From positions 107,366,349 through 107,430,348 of the forward strand of contig NC_064821.1 of the NCBI RefSeq assembly GCF_024166365.1: a stretch of DNA of 64,000 nt, in the 5' to 3' direction. Source of the DNA: Elephas maximus indicus (lineage: Eukaryota > Chordata > Mammalia > Proboscidea > Elephantidae). Shown here piece after piece: positions 23,285-34,235 of this stretch. Below the pieces are notes generated by a model that saw only the letters and a list, made by a program, of their open reading frames with translations, was not told where the DNA came from and did no database searches. Position numbers and translations under genes: made by a program. Position 1 is the first letter of the stretch; each line of letters starts with the position of its first letter.

Positions 23285-23615
23285 TAAGCTTTTTTATTTT
23301 CTTTTTAATTTTTATTGTGCTTTAAGTGAAAGTTTACAAATCAAGTCGGACTCTCATACAAAAATTTGTAAACACCTTGCTATATACTCCTAATTGCTCT
23401 CCCCCTAATGAGACAGCACACTTCTTCCTGCCTCTATTTCTTTTCATGTCCATTCGGCCAGCCTCTGACCCTCTCTACCCCCTCATCTCCCCTTCAGACG
23501 GGAGCTGCCCACATAGCCTCATGATCCAAGAAGCTCATTCTTCACCCGTATCATTGTCTATCCCACAGTCCAGTCCAATCCCTGTCCGAATGGTTCCTTT
23601 CTTGGCCTAAGCTTT
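23285..23615 (-). repeat. L1 3' UTR, Afrotherian type
   Basis: TTTTTATTGTGCTTTAAGTG, then TTTACAAATCAAGTCGGACT, pyrimidine-rich CTCTACCCCCTCATCTCC and CCCACAGTCCAGTCCAATCC. This is an L1 3' UTR on the minus strand with no ORF2 attached. Confidence 0.65.
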
Positions 23616-25557
23616 TTTTAATGGTTTTTTTCTTCAACTAAGACAGTATTTAATATGGCCCTTCGCAGTCCCTTCCTTTCCAGAGGGCAACATGAAGCAT
23701 CACAAGCACTTGGGGCAGGCAGATGTGGCAAGACTTAGTCCATCTGATTAACAGGTTCTCAGCACCTTCATATTCTTTCAGGTGTTTGGTTGGAAACTTC
23801 AGAAACAGGCCTGAGTCTCTTTAGCAGCTGCATCTTTACCATAAGCCAACAAGAGATTGTTCTAAAGACTTTAACAACTCTGAAAATTTAGAGAATAGTT
23901 TTCCAGAGCCAAGAAAACTGAAAACTTGAATTTGATTCTCACTTGAGTTTCATTTTGTTGTGCTACTATCTTTATTGAGTAACTACTGTGTCATGCATTT
24001 ATTCCTTAGGACGAGCCACAAGGTATGTAGTGTACAGGATCCAAGAAGGCTAAGTGGTCAAATTGGGACAAGTAGCAAATGGGGAGAGCCAGAATTCCAA
24101 ACTAGACAGAGGTCTTCAAGCCATTTATTTCCTCCTCCTTTGTCTACAACGGCCACACTGATAAAGTAGGAGAGTAAATGCTGGGCAGTAAGTAATTATC
24201 AAGCCAGCACAGCAATACCTGAACTAGTGTTCGGGTCCTAAACAAAACAAAACAACGAACAGGAAAACCAGCCAGCTTTTGTGTTACCGAAAATGAAAAC
24301 TTGAGGAGCTTAATATACTTCTTTAAAAACTAAACACAGACATCTGAAATTTACTGAAGCCCTTAAATCTTAGCATGTAAAATATAATAAAATCAGGTTA
24401 ACCCAGTAATTCTGATTTTATCCATTAGCGTTACTTGTGCACAGACACATTACTTTCTTAAAAGAAAAAGGATTTGAGCAAAGGCTGTGTAATTGCAAGT
24501 TGTTTAATTCTGGTACTTTCCTCTCATTGTAGACCTGGCTTTGAGTTTTCTTTATTCAGCCTCCGTACAGAAATTTTACACTTTTCACAGTTCTGAAATT
24601 CTAGATAATTCAGCTGCCACCTCTGGCCCTGCCTGCCGGCACAGCTCTGGAGCACTGGTGCCTCTTAGCTCAGTCAAGGACCAGGGACCTGTGGGCCTTC
24701 ATTTCCCCAGCAGTTCAGCCTCTTTTAGAAGATCTTCTGATACTTACTTTCTAAGAGATTTTAACAGTTACCCCAACAAATGCAGAAAGCCTCCTGCAAG
24801 TTATTTCTAAGTTCATTTTCTAGATCCTTACCAGTCTAAAATAGTTCTATAATCTCATGGCATTTTTACTCAGCTTTAGAATGAAAAAAGCCCAGGTTTC
24901 ACTTGCTTTGTGCCATTTTGAGGAGCCATGCATGGCTGAGTATATTCTAAAAGTAGCCATTTAGAAACTTATTTAATTGATCAATGATAAAGTTGAAGCT
25001 TTTAAATATAATATTGCAAAATTTCAGAGATGCTACCCTTTATATAAATATGTAAAACAGTTTGAGATATAATTCACATGCCATATAATTTACCCATTTA
25101 AAAGCTACACTTATTTTTGACAGACCACTACAGTGCTGACAGCTTAGTAATACAGTGGAAACCCTTTATAATGGTGGTATTGGCAACAAGACTAACAACA
25201 TCATGTTCAACTGTTATGTCTATCTCTTTTGTATATTATGCTTGTTTCCATGAGTAATACATGAAATAGCATTCAATTCCATTGAATATTTAAGGTTCTA
25301 CTTCTATTAAAAGAAATGTGACTGTCAGTATATTTCTACTAATATGATTCATAGTTACGGTAACTGCTCTTCAACCATTACTACTCAACATAGCCTACGT
25401 TCTTCTTAATTTAAAAACATTACCTAGAAATAACATTAATTGGTGGTTTTAAAAGTTTTTCTTTTAATACGAGTACCAGACACAAGTTAGAGGTTATACT
25501 AGTATTTGAACATAAATTGCTTCCCCTGGATTAAACTGGAATGTTTCTTGTTTGTAG

Positions 25558-25704
25558 GGAGCAGCAGCCGATGACGGCCGATTGAAGCGGGGTGATCAGA
25601 TTTTAGCTGTTAATGGCGAGACTCTGGAAGGTGTTACTCATGAGCAAGCTGTGGCCATTCTAAAACGCCAGAGAGGGACTGTGACTTTAACTGTGCTGTC
25701 ATGA
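25558..25704 (+). CDS. PATJ: PATJ terminal coding exon: second half of PDZ10 and stop
   Basis: 48 codons plus TGA, opening in phase 0 after TTTGTAG. It encodes GAAADDGRLKRGDQILAVNG then ETLEGVTHEQAVAILKRQRG and TVTLTVLS. GDQILAVNG is the conserved strand and turn. VTHEQAVAIL is the alpha-2 helix, with H at its first ligand-facing position, typical of class I PDZ domains that select Ser/Thr at ligand position -2. TVTLTVLS is the last strand, so the protein ends directly with its last PDZ. The residues match PATJ rather than MPDZ (ILAVNGETLEG, ILKRQRG). Confidence 0.95.
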   Translation, partial: GAAADDGRLKRGDQILAVNGETLEGVTHEQAVAILKRQRGTVTLTVLS

Positions 25705-27358
25705 GCCTCGGCTCCTGATCATGCCATAGATGTTGTTCTTTTAGAATATCCATGGGAAGATGAAATTCTGGGTGCCAATGAAAAGCAACCTACTCAAATT
25801 CACCGTCATTCTTACCATCTCATCCTCTCTGCTCAGAGAAATGGCTGGGGTGTCACATGCATTTCCCATATCAACAACCATCTTCCTAATACTTCCCAGC
25901 TCTGTTGCCTGTTGGTGAGGTTTAATTTCTAAAACTTGAATGAGCCTTACCTGTTTTGCATTTAACGTCAAAGTTTATCCACCAGCAATAACTGGTTCTG
26001 ATTATATTTGCCAAAACTGAAGTTCACCCCTCATGCCTTCCGCCCCTCTTTCCCCGTCCACTACTCATCCGGAGCATTTAACAGCAACTTCAGATCTCAT
26101 CCAGTCAACAGAAACAAACGTTAAGCGACTTGTCATCTCACTCATGATTTACTTACGCTAATTGTTTCTTCAAGTACGCCAGCAAACATTAGCAGTGTAA
26201 TTAACTTACCAGTGATCCCCATGATGGAATGCCACAGTCTCCTATGGGAAATTATTGTGCTCTCTTCTGTATGACTTATAACCAAATAAGTCTCAAATCC
26301 ATGTCTCTGGATAGATCTTTCTAAGTTAATCATTGGTGATTTTGATGAGTCAATTTGTAGACTATACGATGAAAACACATTATAATCTAAAAATTTGGAA
26401 AAGCTTTCTGATTGTTTTCTGAGCTACATAATTGCATACCACTGTGCAAACACACTGCATTCTCAACAGGAACAGTTAGCATCCATGTTCCAAATTCTAA
26501 CAATGCTAAACCATGTTCAGGTCTAGAAGTTCACCTAGAGTTAACGGCGCCTAAGCAGACTTTTTTTTTTTTTTTAAGCAGACAGGTATCAACGTATTCC
26601 CACCCCTCAGTCTTCAGGTGAGGAGACCAGTACCCAGAACCACACTGCAGAGATCAGCAAGTGTTGCCTCAAGCCAGACAAGGTCTGGGTACTCTTGGCC
26701 TTGTACAGAGTCGAGTGATGCATTTGATTATCCTTCCCCTTAGTTCCATACCAGCGAATCTAGCGGTACAGACTGCAGGAACCTAGATGAAGCAAATTGT
26801 TTTGCCACTAAGTGACTAAGCAAACAAACTTGGACTTGGGATCTGTGGTGAAAATGCTTGGCTAATGTTTCCTGGTCTCCGAGGAGGCTCCCATTTGCTG
26901 AAGTTTCGCATGCTGAGAAAGCAAATACAGCAGAAAATGTAACAGCGCCTTTAAAGTTGATTGTAGGCATTTCTATTCAGGTAGTAGCAGGAGAAAGGAG
27001 GCAGTGCTTACCAGTGACAGTTTTAGGATACTCTAAAAAAAAAATGTACCATGAAGGATGAGTACAAGGGTCAATAATAGAAGTAGTTCAGCATTATTTA
27101 AAACACAATGCTGCAAATGGTTCACGGTAATTATCAAAATTTAATGGGCTCTAATTTAAAATGTTATTTAATAAGTGTAGATGTTAACTGAGAATTCTCT
27201 TTGAGTAGATGTAATCACAAAGTGCATTAACTCTTGTTGGAATATTTTTTGGCTATTCCAAAGTGTAGAGTGCCTGAATTTTATGTTGAAAATGTCTTTA
27301 AATGACTGGTATTAAGTTTTCTGAAATTACACATGGCTTTTGAAATGTCTCGTGTATC

Positions 27359-27519
27359 CAAACCCTGGTGCCATAGTGGTTAAGTGCTGTGGCTGCTAAC
27401 CAAAAGGCCAGCAGTTTGAATGCACCAGGTGCTCCTTGGAAACTCTATGGGGCAGTTCTACTCTGTTCTACAGGGTCACTATGAGTTGGAATCAACTCGA
27501 CGGCAATGGGTACGGGTTT
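27359..27519 (+). repeat. Afrotherian SINE, short form, in PATJ 3' UTR
   Basis: Head ACCCTGGTGCCATAGTGG, B-box-like CAGTTTGAATGCACC and tail TCGACGGCAATGGGTACGGG. Flanks GTATCCAA and ATATCCAA look like a target duplication. It would be transcribed in sense as part of the PATJ mRNA if the distal signals are used. Confidence 0.92.
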
Positions 27520-27665
27520 TCATATATCCAATTCTAATGGATCCAAGATACGCAGTGCTGTTAGGATCTGGCCTTCAGTGCATGAGAAGCTACCAACCTC
27601 TGAACTTTCCTGTGTTAACTGCATCTGCAAGAACTCCTCAGGCAGCCAAGAAGAAATGAAGCCCA

Positions 27666-27671
27666 AATAAA
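27666..27671 (+). terminator. PATJ: Polyadenylation signal AATAAA (PATJ, proximal)
   Basis: Canonical hexamer in CCCAAATAAAACTTGC. The downstream sequence is U-rich but has no strong GU element. Confidence 0.55.
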
Positions 27672-27761
27672 ACTTGCAAATGCAACTTTATATTTACACA
27701 CATACGTATATATATAACACACTGTAGAAATGTGATTCTGCTTGATTTTGATGGAATGGCC

Positions 27762-27767
27762 ATTAAA
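27762..27767 (+). terminator. PATJ: Polyadenylation signal ATTAAA (PATJ, distal)
   Basis: Common variant hexamer in GCCATTAAATAC. A GU-rich element GGTGGTTGTGTTTC follows at 27790-27803, a good cleavage-site arrangement (cleavage near 27784). Confidence 0.6.
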
Positions 27768-28213
27768 TACACATTTTGAAATAATGCATGGTGGTTGTGT
27801 TTCATTACACAGTGTCCTTTTAAGTCAAGTCTATTGATAAAGGAATTGCAATGCCTTAAAGTCCTTGCAGCAGTTAATTGGTGGAAAAAGTGTTTCCCAG
27901 AACTGGTACTAGTTCTGTCTCTGCTGGCATGACTAGTTATTGCCTTGCTCTCCCCACCCCCCCAAAAAAGTGTATCCTAACTAGTGACAAGCTGAGAGGA
28001 CGTGAGGATGGGAATTTGTGAAAGGAGTAGTTCTCATAGCCACACGTGTTCTTTTGGCCTCTTCATCTTTAACAACATTCGCTGTAGTAATGATATTATT
28101 AATGTGAGTTAGCATGAGAGAAGAATAAACCTGGGGAAGTAAAGCTGCTGAATATGTGTGTGTAGGTGTTTCCAAAGAATCTAAATAAACGTAGTTACCT
28201 GAGGAGGAATCGA

Positions 28214-28432
28214 GAAGGAGCCCTGTGGCACAGCAGTTAAGTGCTCAGCTGCTAACAGAAAGGTCAGAGTTTGGAACTTACCGGCTGCTCTGCGGGAGAA
28301 AGGTGTGGCAGGCTGCTTCCATAAAGATTTACAGCCTTGGAAACCCTATGGGCCAGTTCTTTCTACTCTGTCCTATATGGTAGCTATGTGCTGAAATCAA
28401 CTCAACAGCAATATGTTTGGCTTTTTTTATTT
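28214..28432 (+). repeat. Afrotherian SINE, long form
   Basis: Head GGAGCCCTGTGGCACAGCAG, block AGAAAGGTGTGGCAGGCTGC and tail AACTCAACAGCAATATGTTT, with a small insertion (TTTCTA) in the tail region. Confidence 0.9.
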
Positions 28433-28440
28433 TTGGAAGG

Positions 28441-28565
28441 AGGGCCCAATAGCTGGAGAAGGACATCATGCTTGGTAGAGGGTTAGCAAAAACAGAGGGA
28501 GACTGTGAATGAGATGTATTGACACAGTTCTGGAAGCACTTACAGAAGCACTGTAAGAATAAGCT
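28441..28565 (+). repeat. RTE LINE 3' fragment
   Basis: CTGGAGAAGGACATCATGCT then GGTAGAGGGTTAGCAAAAAC matches the C-terminal coding region seen in the RTE copies at 35545 and 37156. Truncated at both ends. Confidence 0.7.
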
Positions 28566-28767
28566 CCTTGATTTCTCCCAGTTGCTGGAATTAGCAGCCC
28601 ATTTCTTTCCCCCCTTCCCACAGCCAGATCTGCCCGGGTGACCTAGGGAGGAGGATACCCCTTTCAGGAATACAGGTTATCAGGATCAGAACTACCACCA
28701 TCTTTTCTTTAGAGATCAAGCAACATTGCCTTTTTTTACAGCACTGGTTTTCAAACTTTAAAAAGTG

Positions 28768-29219
28768 TGATGGTTAAGGTTATGTGTCAACTTGGCTAGG
28801 CCATGATTCTCAGTGGCTTGGCAGATATTATGGAATCATCCTCCATTTTGTGATCTGATGTGAGCAGCCAATCAGTTGAAAGGGGAGTTTCCTGGGAGTG
28901 TGGCCTGTATCCAGTATATACGGAGGTTCTGGCAGAGCCCACTCTCTCTCGATCCTACACCAATTCATCATCCTCTGACCTCCAGTTCTTGCGACATGAG
29001 CCAGCAACCTGCCGTCTGACCTGCCGATGTGATGTTGGGTCCGTCAGCCTCTGCACCCACGTGAGTCAGGAGGAGCCTCCAGCTGATGCCTGACCCATGG
29101 ATTTGGAAATTGCCAGCCTCCACAACTGCATGAGCCACTTCCCTGAAGTAAATCTCTACGTGTTTATATATATGTACACTTCACTGGCTTTGCTCCTCTA
29201 AAGAACCCAGCCTAAGACA
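28768..29219 (+). mobile_element. ERVL-type LTR
   Basis: Starts TGATGGTTAAGGTTATGTGT and CAACTTGGCTAGG, and ends AAAGAACCCAGCCTAAGACA. A run GAAGTAAATCTCTACG near the end takes the place of the poly-A signal. Same start and end as the larger copy at 54996-57911. No internal retroviral genes. Confidence 0.65.
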
Positions 29220-30221
29220 ATAAGCATCTCAAGCTTTTTCCCCAAATTAAAAAACTTAAAAGATTTGTCCAAATTTATATTTTTCTATTAACATCAATCA
29301 GAATAGTGAGACTTTTTTGAACACAATATTTTGAAATTTAGGATATGGTTGCAATTTTTTGTCAGTCTAGTGCGAACATTAAGTTTTTGACAGCTTGCAA
29401 CCTTCAGATTCTTTATATTTAAGCAAACATAAAAAACATTTCACTGTCTGCACAATACCTAGTAAAACAAATTTGGAAAAGTAATTTGTGTGTGGGTGCC
29501 CATTTCAAAAGACTTTTATCCTTCTTCACCCATTCTGAACAGTGCTTCCCTTTTCAGGTGTTGTAAGGAGCAAGTGAGCAGCTTTAGCCTTGGGTCCCTG
29601 AGATACTGCTGATACAGGATCCATGCTGGGCAAAATGAGAAAGGACCAAGAATGTCTTTGATCCCCGTTCTAAGTCAGATTTTTAGAAATGGTGACAATC
29701 TTAGAATTGGAGTGTATTCTGCCAATTTCACAGTCAGGAGAAACGTCTCCAGAGGGAGGAGGTGATTTGCCCAGTCACCCAGCTCCTTTGCAGGCAGCAG
29801 AGTCTTTGATAAACCCTTAGTGGGAATTCATCCATTTAGCAAACTACCACAGAGCACCCATACAGCGGTTTTAAATTAGCCAGAATTTTTTAAAGCTTAT
29901 TTCAGCTCTAACAAGGCAATTTAGGAAAAAAAAAAAAAAATGTTGACAAAGAAGACCTGGTACATCAACTCCCCACAGGTCTCCTCATTCCGGGAATTCC
30001 TAAGGCAGGACACCCTGGATACCTGCAAGGATTAAGCATTCTTCCTCTCAAGGTAGCCATAGTTGATGACAGGTGTGGCGTCAGTGACTCCTCCTGTCTA
30101 ATGGTTTGACTGGGCAGTTTCCTAGAAGAACAGAAGGAATAATAATGGATTAAAGAGTAATGGCCATTCAACCCCCCTCGACTCCTGAACAATAATCTAC
30201 TTTCCTGGGAACTTAAGTGTG
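29220..30221. other. Intergenic, mostly unrecognised
   Basis: Non-coding. A MIR-like phrase (GGAGGTGATTTGCCCAGTCA) occurs at about 29690-29820 on the minus strand, and an A-run at 29925-29941. Nothing else is recognised. Confidence 0.45.
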
Positions 30222-30487
30222 TTGTTGTTAGGTGCCGTCAAGTAGGTCTGACTCACAGCGACCCCATGTACAGCAGAACAAAACACTGCCCATTCCTGCA
30301 CCATCCTCACAATTGTTGTTTGAACCCGTTGCTGCAGCTGCTGTGTATATCCATGTCCTGGAGGGCCTTCCTTTTCACTGACCCTCTACCAAGCATGATG
30401 TCCTTCTCCAGGCACTGGTCCCTTCTGATAACATACAAACTATGTGAGACCAAGTCACCATCTTCTCCTCGCTTCACTGTAGCTACT
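30222..30487 (-). repeat. RTE LINE 3' end
   Basis: Starts with the inverse of the RTE terminus (TTGTTGTTAGGTGCCGTCAA). Reads back on the minus strand into coding for IRRDQCLEKDIMLG, the C-terminal segment also present at 35545-35995. 5'-truncated. Confidence 0.8.
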
Positions 30488-30728
30488 TGAAAACAGGCTC
30501 CAGGGGCCCGCATGCTCTGAGGGATCGGGTTCACTTGTATTTAAAGGCTGGGAGCAGAAATTCCCTGTCTGATGTCGTGGGACCTTGAGCCACCCCTCTA
30601 GGTATGGCCCAGCATTAGGGTAAGCAGGTAAGTGTAGAGGAGTTCTCCATCCTTGTTCTCAGCCCTTTTCCAGCCTCCTGCTCCCTCTAGTGTCCACAGC
30701 TGCGGTGCAGTCACCATCACCACTACTG

Positions 30729-30942
30729 TTGTTACTGTTGTTAGTTGCTGTCAAGTCCGTTCTGACTCATGGCCACCCCATGTGCTCAGAGTTGGACTGC
30801 TTCATACAGTTTTCAAGGCTGTAACCTTTCAGAAGCAGATCACCAGGCCTGTCTTCTGAGATGCCTCTGGATGGGTTCAAACCGCCAACCTTTTAGCTAG
30901 TAGCCAAGCACTCAACTGTTTACACCATGCAGGGACTCCTTC
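30729..30942 (-). repeat. Afrotherian SINE, old form
   Basis: TTAGTTGCTGTCAAGTCCGT, AGAAGCAGATCACCAGGCCT and CAACCTTTTAGCTAGTAGCC on the + strand. Full length but diverged. Confidence 0.85.
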
Positions 30943-31120
30943 ACCACGACTACTTCCCCAGAATCCTCAGGAGCAGACAGCTGGAGATCTTGCCTCTGCC
31001 ATCCCACCACCCAGGGACCCCCTAGACATTTGCATATATAATTAGGTGGTTTATGACTGCACTCAGACTAAAATCCATACTCGGTGTTGTTTTTAATGCA
31101 CTTCATACTTTAGCAGCTGT

Positions 31121-31526
31121 TGCAGATTGAACTGTGTCCCCCTAAAAGATATACTGAGGTCCTAGCACCCAATAACTGAATGTGACCTTGTTTGGAAACA
31201 GTATTTGAAGATGTTATCAGTTAACATGAAGTCATACGGGAGTAGGGTGGGTCCTAATGCAATATACAGTGGCATTCTTATAAAAAGGTTAGAGACACAG
31301 AGGGTAGACGGCCAAGTAAAGATAGAGGCAGAGATTGGAGTGATGAATATACAAGCCAAGGAATGCCAAACATCTCTGGCTGTCACTAGAAGTTGAGAGA
31401 AACATGAAACCGATTCTCCCTCAGAGGCATCAGCATGGCCAACACCCTAATCTCAGACTTTCTAGCCTGTTCTTTAAGCCACCTGGTTATAGTACTTTGT
31501 TATAGCAGCCCTAGGAACCTGATACA
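31121..31526 (+). mobile_element. MaLR-like LTR (MLT1-like)
   Basis: GATTGAACTGTGTCCCCCTA start, AATGTGACCTTGTTTGGAAA, CATTCTTATAAAAAGGTTAG and an end block GTACTTTGTTATAGCAGCCC. These are the standard MaLR landmarks on the + strand. Confidence 0.75.
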
Positions 31527-31588
31527 GCTTCCATCTAAGTCCCCAGCAGTAAAATTGTTGCTGGTCTCACTAAGTACTTCTATTGTCA

Positions 31589-31784
31589 TAGGTGCCATCG
31601 AATTGATTCCGACTCATAGTGACCCATGTGACAGAGTAGAGTGGCTTCATAGGATTTTTTTGGCTGTCATCTTCACAGAAACAGATTGCCAGGTCTTTCT
31701 CCTGTGAGGCCACTGGGTGGGTTCAAACCACAAACCTTTCAGTTAGCAGCCTAGAGCTTAATTAATCATTTGCCACCAGAGCTA
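31589..31784 (-). repeat. Afrotherian SINE, long form
   Basis: GTGCCATCGAATTGATTCCG, CAGATTGCCAGGTCTTTCTC and head TTTGCCACCAGAGCT. Confidence 0.87.
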
Positions 31785-31839
31785 GGATAAGCCAACCTCT
31801 CTCACCCTCTGGCCTTCACAGTTAGCACACATTTCATTA

Positions 31840-32195
31840 GCTCAGAAAGCAACCCATTCATCAGCATCACCTGGGAGCTTCTTACAAATACAAATATATG
31901 CGCCAGCCTACACCAGCTGAATCAGAATCTCTGGAGTGCTGGCCCAGAAACCTGCGTTTTAACAGACTATCTAGGTGATTCCTGATGGCACAGTGGTTAA
32001 GACCTTGGCCGCTAACCAAAATGTCGGCAGTTTGAATCTACCAGCCACTCCTTGGAAACCCTATGGGGTAAGTTACATTTTGTCCTGTAGGGTCGCTATG
32101 AGTCAGAATTGCCTTAAAGTAACAGGCTTTTTGTTTTTGGCCAGGTGATTCTAATGCACACTGAAGTTCAAGAGCCACTAGCCTAGAGCACCCTC
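31840..32195 (+). mobile_element. MER5-like hAT remnant split by a SINE
   Basis: CATCAGCATCACCTGGGAGC, AATCAGAATCTCTGGAGTGC and, after the SINE, GATTCTAATGCACACTGAAG. The SINE duplicated AGGTGATT at its insertion site. Confidence 0.6.
31981..32139 (+). repeat. Afrotherian SINE, short form, inside MER5-like element
   Basis: Head TGATGGCACAGTGGTTAAG, GCTATGAGTCAGAATTGCCT tail. Flanked by AGGTGATT on both sides. Confidence 0.88.
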
Positions 32196-32445
32196 CTTGT
32201 TCCACCCAGTCTGTGATCATTCACCACTGCCAAGTTCTTTTTTGATAAATATCAGTGGCCTCCAACAGTTTGAGGCAGACAGGAATATAAGGCTCCTCTT
32301 CACAGCCTAACTTCCCCAAGGCAGGTTACGCTTGAGAGCAAGTCTCAGACTGAATGTGTCACCTGTATAAACATTTATTAACAGGCAGGTACAACACACA
32401 GCCGCCACTTGTCCAGAGAGCTCAGTGAGCTGCCCACTCTAGGCC

Positions 32446-32985
32446 GGTGGTTATTAACTTTGGCTGTACAGGCAATCCCTGGGTTACGAACGTCCAACTA
32501 TGTACAATCTGAACCAACTCCATAAAGCCTATAATATTAAAAATTTGAGGTACATACAATGGTTTGTAATAACAAAGAGGTGCTGCTTTGAGACACATAC
32601 ATCAAAACGTTATTATTGTATTATGTTAAAGATGTTTTAGTCTATCTGGAAGTGTTTCTTTAATGTTTTTTATGCATAGAAACACATACTATATATATAT
32701 GCTAAGACAAGCATTTGACTAACTGATGCTAGATACGAACCATACCTAACTGTTCCAATTTACATACAAATTCAACTTAAAGACAGACTCAGGAATGGAA
32801 CCTTTCATTATTCAGGGACTTCCTATACTTTAAAATCATCTGGGGTTATTTTAAATGCCCAGGGTATGCCCCAGATCAATTAGATGAGAACCTGCAGAAA
32901 AGGAGGGTGAGATCCAAGAATTGGTGTTTTTTGGAGCTCTCCAGGGGATTCCACTGTGCAGCCAGAGTTGACAGCAATTGTGTTT
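32446..32985 (+). mobile_element. MER5A-like hAT remnant split by a Tigger-like element
   Basis: GTGGTTATTAACTTTGGCTG before the insert, and TTTAAAATCATCTGGGGTTA to CTCTCCAGGGGATTCCACTG after it. Together they rebuild a MER5A layout around one TA. Confidence 0.7.
32469..32825. mobile_element. Tigger-like (TcMar) MITE
   Basis: Starts CAGGCAATCCCTGGGTTACG and ends with the partial inverse CAGGGACTTCCTA. TA dinucleotides lie at 32467-32468 and 32826-32827, the Tc1/mariner target duplication. Non-coding. Confidence 0.65.
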
Positions 32986-33176
32986 GGTCCACCCGCAGCA
33001 CCTGGCTGGAAAAGTTTTACTCCCCGGCAACTGCAACAATATTCTGATGTCTTGACCCACCAGATCAGGTAACACTCTCTTGCCTGAGGTGGTTGAGAGG
33101 AATTCAGAACAGAAAGTTCCAGATGTAGAAGGCTATCTGAGGTACTACCCTAAGGTGTTGGTCTCCAGATCATTAA

Positions 33177-33372
33177 ACCGGTTGCCATTGAGTCGGTTCC
33201 GACTCATAACGACCCTATAGGACAGAGTAGAACTACCCCCATTGCGTTTCCAAGGCTGTAATCTTTATGGAAGCAGACTGCCACATCTTTCTCCCACAGA
33301 GCGGCTGGTGGGCTCAAACCACCAACCTTTCAATTAGCAGCTGAGCACTTAACCATGGCATCACCAGGGCAC
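33177..33372 (-). repeat. Afrotherian SINE, long form (cluster 1 of 6)
   Basis: GGTTGCCATTGAGTCGGTTC, ACATCTTTCTCCCACAGAGC and head ATCACCAGGGC. Flanked by ATTAAAC and GTTAAAC. Confidence 0.92.
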
Positions 33373-33504
33373 CGTTAAACAAGGTCAGAGGTACCTTTTC
33401 TATATTTCAAGATGCCAACCACGTACCTTAAACACATTCATTTGACTAATTTAAAAAGTATGCCTCATATCCCTTAAGGTAATTAATTCACTGTTTAATG
33501 CCGC

Positions 33505-33695
33505 TTTAGACGGTGAGGGAGTTAACGCTGCTAACTGAAAGGCTGGGGGTTCAAATCCTCCCAGAGGTACCTTGGAAGAAAGTTCTGGATATCTACTTCC
33601 AAAAAATCAGCCACTGAAAACCCTATGGAACACAGTTTTACTCTGACACACACGCGGTCTCCATGAGTTGAAATAGAAGGTGAAGCTTAAAACCA
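33505..33695 (+). repeat. Afrotherian SINE, old form (cluster 2 of 6)
   Basis: GCTGCTAACTGAAAGGCTGG, TTCCAAAAAATCAGCCACTG and CTGACACACACGCGGTCTCC. The head is decayed. Confidence 0.85.
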
Positions 33696-33699
33696 TCTC

Positions 33700-33857
33700 T
33701 GGAGTAAAAAGGTAGCATAGTGATTGAGAGCTTGGCTGACAATCAAAAGGTCAGCAGTTCGAATCCACCAGCTTCTCCCTGGAAACCACATGGGTCAATT
33801 CCACTCTGTCCTATAAGGTTGCTATGAGTCAGAACTGACTGAACAGCGACGGGGTTT
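33700..33857 (+). repeat. Afrotherian SINE, short form (cluster 3 of 6)
   Basis: GGTAGCATAGTGATTGAGAG head, GCAGTTCGAATCCACCAG B-box region and tail TGAACAGCGACGGGGTT. Confidence 0.9.
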
Positions 33858-33858
33858 A

Positions 33859-34030
33859 CACCAGTTGCTGTGGAGACAATTCAGACTCTGCTCCACAGGG
33901 TTTCCAATGGCTAGTTTTTCTGAAGTAGATTGCTAGGCCTTTCTTCCAAGATGCCTGTAGGTGAACTCAAACCTCCAACCTTTCAGTTAGCGGCTGGGTG
34001 TATTAACTCTTTGCACCACTCAAGGGTGTC
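33859..34030 (-). repeat. Afrotherian SINE, old form (cluster 4 of 6)
   Basis: CAATGGCTAGTTTTTCTGAA, CCTTTCTTCCAAGATGCCTG and CAACCTTTCAGTTAGCGGCT. The RTE-like tail is shortened by deletion. Confidence 0.82.
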
Positions 34031-34042
34031 AACCTATCTATA

Positions 34043-34233
34043 AAACCAAAACACCAAACCTGGCTGTCGACCCCATGTGCTACAGAGTAGAACTGCTCCA
34101 TAGGGTGTTCTTGGCTGTGACCTTTGTGGAAGCAGGTCAGCAGGCCTTTCTTCTGATGTGCTGCTGGGTGGGTTCAAACTGCCAACCTTTAGGTTAGCAG
34201 TCAAGCGCAAACTGTTTGTGCCACCTAGGGACC
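34043..34233 (-). repeat. Afrotherian SINE, old form (cluster 5 of 6)
   Basis: ACACCAAACCTGGCTGTCGA, GTGGAAGCAGGTCAGCAGGC and head TTGTGCCACCTAGGGACC. The inner tail segment is deleted. Confidence 0.85.
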
Positions 34234-34235
34234 AT

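Larger units (their letters stand above)
20116..25557 (+). other. PATJ: PATJ last intron (5.4 kb)
   Basis: Donor GTATTT at 20116 and acceptor TTTGTAG ending at 25557 (a weaker pyrimidine tract than the other introns, GGATTAAACTGGAATGTTTC upstream). It holds an LTR, two SINEs and an L1 3' UTR. 20170-20940, 22060-23280 and 23620-25550 contain no recognised gene. A short L1M-like phrase GAGATATAATTCACATGCCA sits near 25064. Confidence 0.85.
25705..27785 (+). other. PATJ: PATJ 3' UTR
   Basis: Non-coding sequence after the stop, AT-rich and free of splice-like structure. It contains a T-run at 26562-26576 and a SINE at 27359-27519. The end is set by the polyadenylation signals at 27666 and 27762. 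The exact length is an inference. Confidence 0.7.

Noticed and set aside
399-25704. MPDZ (MUPP1) instead of PATJ
   Set aside because: The last PDZ is similar, but the linker [13 protein letters not shown] and GETLEGVTHEQAV match PATJ and differ from MPDZ as I know them.
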